Below, in pieces: positions 5,508-7,638 of a stretch of 7,638 nt of DNA. The position numbers and the translations under genes are program-made. Source of the DNA: Clostridiaceae bacterium. GTDB taxonomy: Bacteria > Bacillota > Clostridia > Saccharofermentanales > UBA5734. The notes under the pieces are model-generated. The model was not told the origin of the DNA, made no database searches, and saw only the letters and a list, made by a program, of their open reading frames with translations. Every line of letters starts with the position of its first letter. Within the stretch, counting starts at the first letter, position 1. The DNA is taken from NCBI GenBank assembly GCA_012729935.1, contig JAAYBY010000292.1, forward strand, positions 1-7,638. The letters run 5' to 3'.

Positions 5508-6457
5508 ATCTGGCATATTTCGCGATTCAACTTACAACATCGCTTCTCGTTATTGCAGGTCTGTTCATCTTGTTCCGAGTCAAAACAACAGACGTGACAA
5601 AGGTCCTGTTTTCGTTTTTAGTTAAGCGGCGTGAGCGCAGACTGAGGATCAATAAGTTGACCGGTAAACGGTCTGGTGTCTTCAGAAGAAAGCTCAATGA
5701 AGCCCGCTTGATGCTTGACCGTGCAGGCATGGGCGAGCAGCTCTCTACCTATAAATGGCTGGCCGTCATTCTCGGCCTCGTCGGTCTGATTATAGGGCTG
5801 CTTCTGGATAACTCACTGGCAGCGATCGTTCTGGCGGCCGGTCTGGCTGGGATGCCTTTGGTTATCATCCGCGTAAGGACGGCTGATTATATCCGAAGCC
5901 TCAACGCCAGTCTTGAGACCGGCATGGGTATTGTGACCAATGCATATCTTCAATCCGGAGATCTGATCAGCTCGGTAAAAGACAATCTCAGGCTGATGCC
6001 TGCGCCTTTGGATGGTTTGTTTGGATCGTTTCTGGTGGAGACGCAGTATATCGACGCTAACCTGATCCGGGCGATTGATCTGATGAGAGAAAAAGTCACA
6101 AATCGTTATTGGCGCGACTGGTGCAGCGTGCTGATCCAATGTCAGCATGACAGACAGCTGCGCTACGCACTGCCTGGTATTGTTGAGCGTTTGGGTGAGG
6201 CAAGACGTATCCAGATGGAAGTTGATACGACCATCCAGAAACACTTTGGTGACTATCTGATCACCGTCCTGATCGTGCTCGGCAGTATCCCGATGATGGG
6301 CTTCATGATGCCTGACTGGTATGACATGCTGATGCAGACCACAGCGGGCAAGATTACTTTTGCCGTTATCCTGGGAGCAATCCTTCTGACAGCAATCTGG
6401 GTGGCTGGCATCTATCAACCGATCGAACAGAATAAGGACGGTGACGTATTATGCTGA
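5504..6457 (+). CDS. TadB-like inner-membrane platform protein (T2SF family)
   Basis: A 317-aa integral membrane protein. Membrane segments are predicted by eye at about 5-25, 84-103, 105-124, 250-269 and 283-303. The cytoplasmic stretch in between (about 125-248) is helical and holds the T2SF-like core, including LETGMGIVTNAYLQSGDLIS and, near its end, LGEARRIQMEV. TadB pairs with TadC to form the platform that the CpaF/TadA hexamer drives during pilus assembly. A basic segment (KRRERRLRINK, 41-51) lies just after the first membrane helix, as expected for a cytoplasmic side. The start at ATG 5504 has AAGGAGG (5489-5495) eight bases upstream and overlaps the CpaF stop by four bases. TadB and TadC are assigned mainly from order and sequence; the pair is similar in architecture. 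Confidence 0.83.
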   Translation: MNLAYFAIQLTTSLLVIAGLFILFRVKTTDVTKVLFSFLVKRRERRLRINKLTGKRSGVFRRKLNEARLMLDRAGMGEQLSTYKWLAVILGLVGLIIGLLLDNSLAAIVLAAGLAGMPLVIIRVRTADYIRSLNASLETGMGIVTNAYLQSGDLISSVKDNLRLMPAPLDGLFGSFLVETQYIDANLIRAIDLMREKVTNRYWRDWCSVLIQCQHDRQLRYALPGIVERLGEARRIQMEVDTTIQKHFGDYLITVLIVLGSIPMMGFMMPDWYDMLMQTTAGKITFAVILGAILLTAIWVAGIYQPIEQNKDGDVLC

Positions 6458-7335
6458 TTATTCTCTTTGCAATATTATCTGGCATCCTTATTTCGATTGG
6501 TGCCTATATGCTGGCACAGCAAATACTCTGGCTGCCGCGATCTTCGTCACTCTATGCGATTCGCCGTCTCTCCGGAAATAAAAGAAGTCTTAATGATCTG
6601 TTGGACAAAATACTAACGCCTTTTGCCGATTGGCTTAGCCGGATTCTGCCCATGAGTGACTATAAACATAAGCTGCTGCAGGCAGATCTTGAAAGATTAG
6701 AACTTGAAATCACGCCGCAGCAATATGTTGGCAAAAGTATCGCGCAATCTCTTTTGATGAGCTTCATTGGCTTGGCCTTTGTACCCTTAGGTGTGCCACT
6801 GCTATCATTACTGACTATGGTGGCTGCGCTACTTGCTTACTTCCGTTCGACACAATCAATCCGGCAAAAGGTCAGCAAGCTCAATAAGGAGATCGAGGCC
6901 GAGCTGCCCAGAATGGTTGAGAGCTTGATTTACTCACTCCAGGACAACAGAGATCTGATTAGCTTCTTCGAGCACTACAGAAAAGTATCCGGCCAGGCAC
7001 TGGCAAAAGAATTGGACCGCCTTATTCTGCTGATGAAGATCGGTAATCACGAGCTGGCACTGCGTCAGTTTGAAGCAAGGCTGGCCATCCCGCAGCTGTC
7101 AGCGCTGGTATCGATCCTCTGTGGTGTGCACCAGGGCGTCGATCAGAAGACAAGTCTGCTGATCCTCGAACAGGACATCCGAACCAAGCAGCGTGAGACC
7201 ATGCGTCGTGAGATGGAAAAGCGGCCAGGCCGAATCAAAGCGGCGTCATTTATCCTGACCGTCTTGATGATTCTGATGTTTATGGTACCGCTTATCCTGA
7301 TGATCCTCAGCAATCTGAAAACAGCAGGTTTTTGA
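6451..7335 (+). CDS. TadC-like inner-membrane platform protein (T2SF family)
   Basis: A 294-aa membrane protein. Hydrophobic helices lie at about 2-22, two close together at 97-130, and one at 266-288. The cytoplasmic T2SF-type core is at about 131-260, with LNKEIEAELPRMVESLIYSL and a C-terminal piece EQDIRTKQRETMRREMEKRP that precedes the last membrane helix, as is usual in TadC. It would be the second half of the Tad platform and bind the TadB-like protein and the CpaF ATPase. The start at ATG 6451 overlaps the TadB-like gene by seven bases and has the ribosome-binding-like AAGGACGGTGA at 6434-6444. It is the last gene before a terminator-like hairpin, so it closes the tightly overlapping part of the operon. 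Confidence 0.83.
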   Translation: MLIILFAILSGILISIGAYMLAQQILWLPRSSSLYAIRRLSGNKRSLNDLLDKILTPFADWLSRILPMSDYKHKLLQADLERLELEITPQQYVGKSIAQSLLMSFIGLAFVPLGVPLLSLLTMVAALLAYFRSTQSIRQKVSKLNKEIEAELPRMVESLIYSLQDNRDLISFFEHYRKVSGQALAKELDRLILLMKIGNHELALRQFEARLAIPQLSALVSILCGVHQGVDQKTSLLILEQDIRTKQRETMRREMEKRPGRIKAASFILTVLMILMFMVPLILMILSNLKTAGF

Positions 7336-7353
7336 ACCGGCCAAATAAACACA

Positions 7354-7387
7354 ATGAAGTGAGCACCTTCCGGGGGTGCTTTTTCAT
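7354..7387 (+). terminator. Terminator-like hairpin between TadC-like and small pilin-like genes
   Basis: AGCACC (7362-7367) pairs with GGTGCT (7375-7380), followed by T5 (7380-7384). An outer ATGAA/TTCAT (7354-7358 with 7383-7387) can lengthen the stem across the T run. The next gene begins 44 bases later on the same strand and no good promoter is visible in that gap. The hairpin may therefore act as a partial terminator or as an RNA-stabilising 3'/5' end that sets different amounts of platform and pilin-like product. Confidence 0.65.
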
Positions 7388-7431
7388 ATAGAGATAACAA
7401 AAATAACTGATTTACGAAGGAGATTTACTTA

Positions 7432-7635
7432 ATGACAAGAGTGAAGAATATGCTTAAGAAATTCGCAAAAGAACAGTCCGCTGAAGGTTTTCTTGATGTC
7501 GCCATGAAGATTTTGATCGTGGTCGTTATCGGTGCGGCTGTCCTCCTGATTATGAACACGGCCATGCCGAACCTCTTCTCAGGTCTGATTGAGAGAGTAT
7601 CAAGCGAGCTGACCGGTATTGACGTTCTTCCCTGA
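7432..7635 (+). CDS. Small single-pass membrane protein, Flp-pilin-like or DUF6133-like
   Basis: A 67-aa protein: a basic N-terminus (MTRVKNMLKKFAKEQ), then SAEGFLDVAMKILIVVVIG, a hydrophobic helix at about 24-42, and a short polar tail. The size, single helix near the N-terminus and position after tadC fit a type IVb (Flp) pilin or pilin-like subunit. It also resembles small DUF6133-type proteins of clostridial conjugative elements. The residues after AEG (FLDVA) do not give the usual glutamate at position +5 after a prepilin cleavage glycine, so processing by a prepilin peptidase is uncertain. GAAGGAGA (7416-7422) lies nine bases before the ATG and fixes the start. The stop is three bases from the window edge, so further pilus genes probably follow. 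Confidence 0.68.
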   Translation: MTRVKNMLKKFAKEQSAEGFLDVAMKILIVVVIGAAVLLIMNTAMPNLFSGLIERVSSELTGIDVLP

Positions 7636-7638
7636 TTA

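Noticed and set aside
5813..6418. 201-codon open frame on the - strand
   Set aside because: It lies wholly opposite the TadB-like gene, is rich in His, Gln and Asp as antisense frames often are, and resembles no protein family.

Overview
The window looks like part of a mobile, probably integrative and conjugative, element in a Clostridia-type Firmicute. Three things support this. Ribosome binding sites are strong AGGAGG/GGAGGA types. Base composition is moderate by eye. The small sigma-70-like protein at 1628-2056 closely resembles a family carried on Tn916/Tn1549-like elements of gut Clostridia. No relaxase, integrase or coupling protein lies inside the window, so the mobile-element reading is inference.

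Layout, all genes on the + strand. (1) Positions 3-536 hold the C-terminal part of a WYL-domain regulator whose start lies before the window. (2) Positions 593-1153 hold a RinA/ArpU-like helix-turn-helix protein. (3) Positions 1154-1627 are non-coding but dense in signal. They hold a 21-bp direct-repeat array, then a 7-bp motif (TTGRNAC) repeated six times at exactly 11-bp steps, then a TATAAT box. These are followed by a leader that can fold with two GNRA-capped hairpins and an intrinsic terminator. A 13-bp hairpin then buries the ribosome binding site of the next gene. (4) Positions 1628-2056 encode the sigma-70-like protein. (5) Positions 2057-2543 are a second long non-coding region with an rRNA-operon-like sequence (GAACTTTGAAAACTGAATA) and a string of hairpins. 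(6) Positions 2544-7335 are a tight operon of five tight-adherence (Tad)/type IV-c pilus genes: CpaB-like, CpaE/MinD-like ATPase, CpaF/TadA ATPase, TadB-like and TadC-like. Four gene junctions overlap by 4 to 17 bases. (7) After a terminator-like hairpin, 7432-7635 encodes a small single-pass membrane protein, probably a pilin-like or accessory subunit.

How they could work together (inference): a regulator, perhaps one encoded just upstream, binds the 11-bp phased sites and switches on the sigma-like gene. Two layers of RNA control sit between that promoter and translation of the sigma-like protein. That protein, or an antitermination mechanism in the second leader, then allows expression of the Tad operon. 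The operon would build an inner-membrane pilus machine: CpaF powers assembly, TadB/TadC form the platform, CpaE-like positions it and CpaB is an exported assembly factor. No prepilin peptidase or TadE/F minor pilin is present in the window. The most interesting material is the non-coding DNA at 1154-1627 and 2057-2543.
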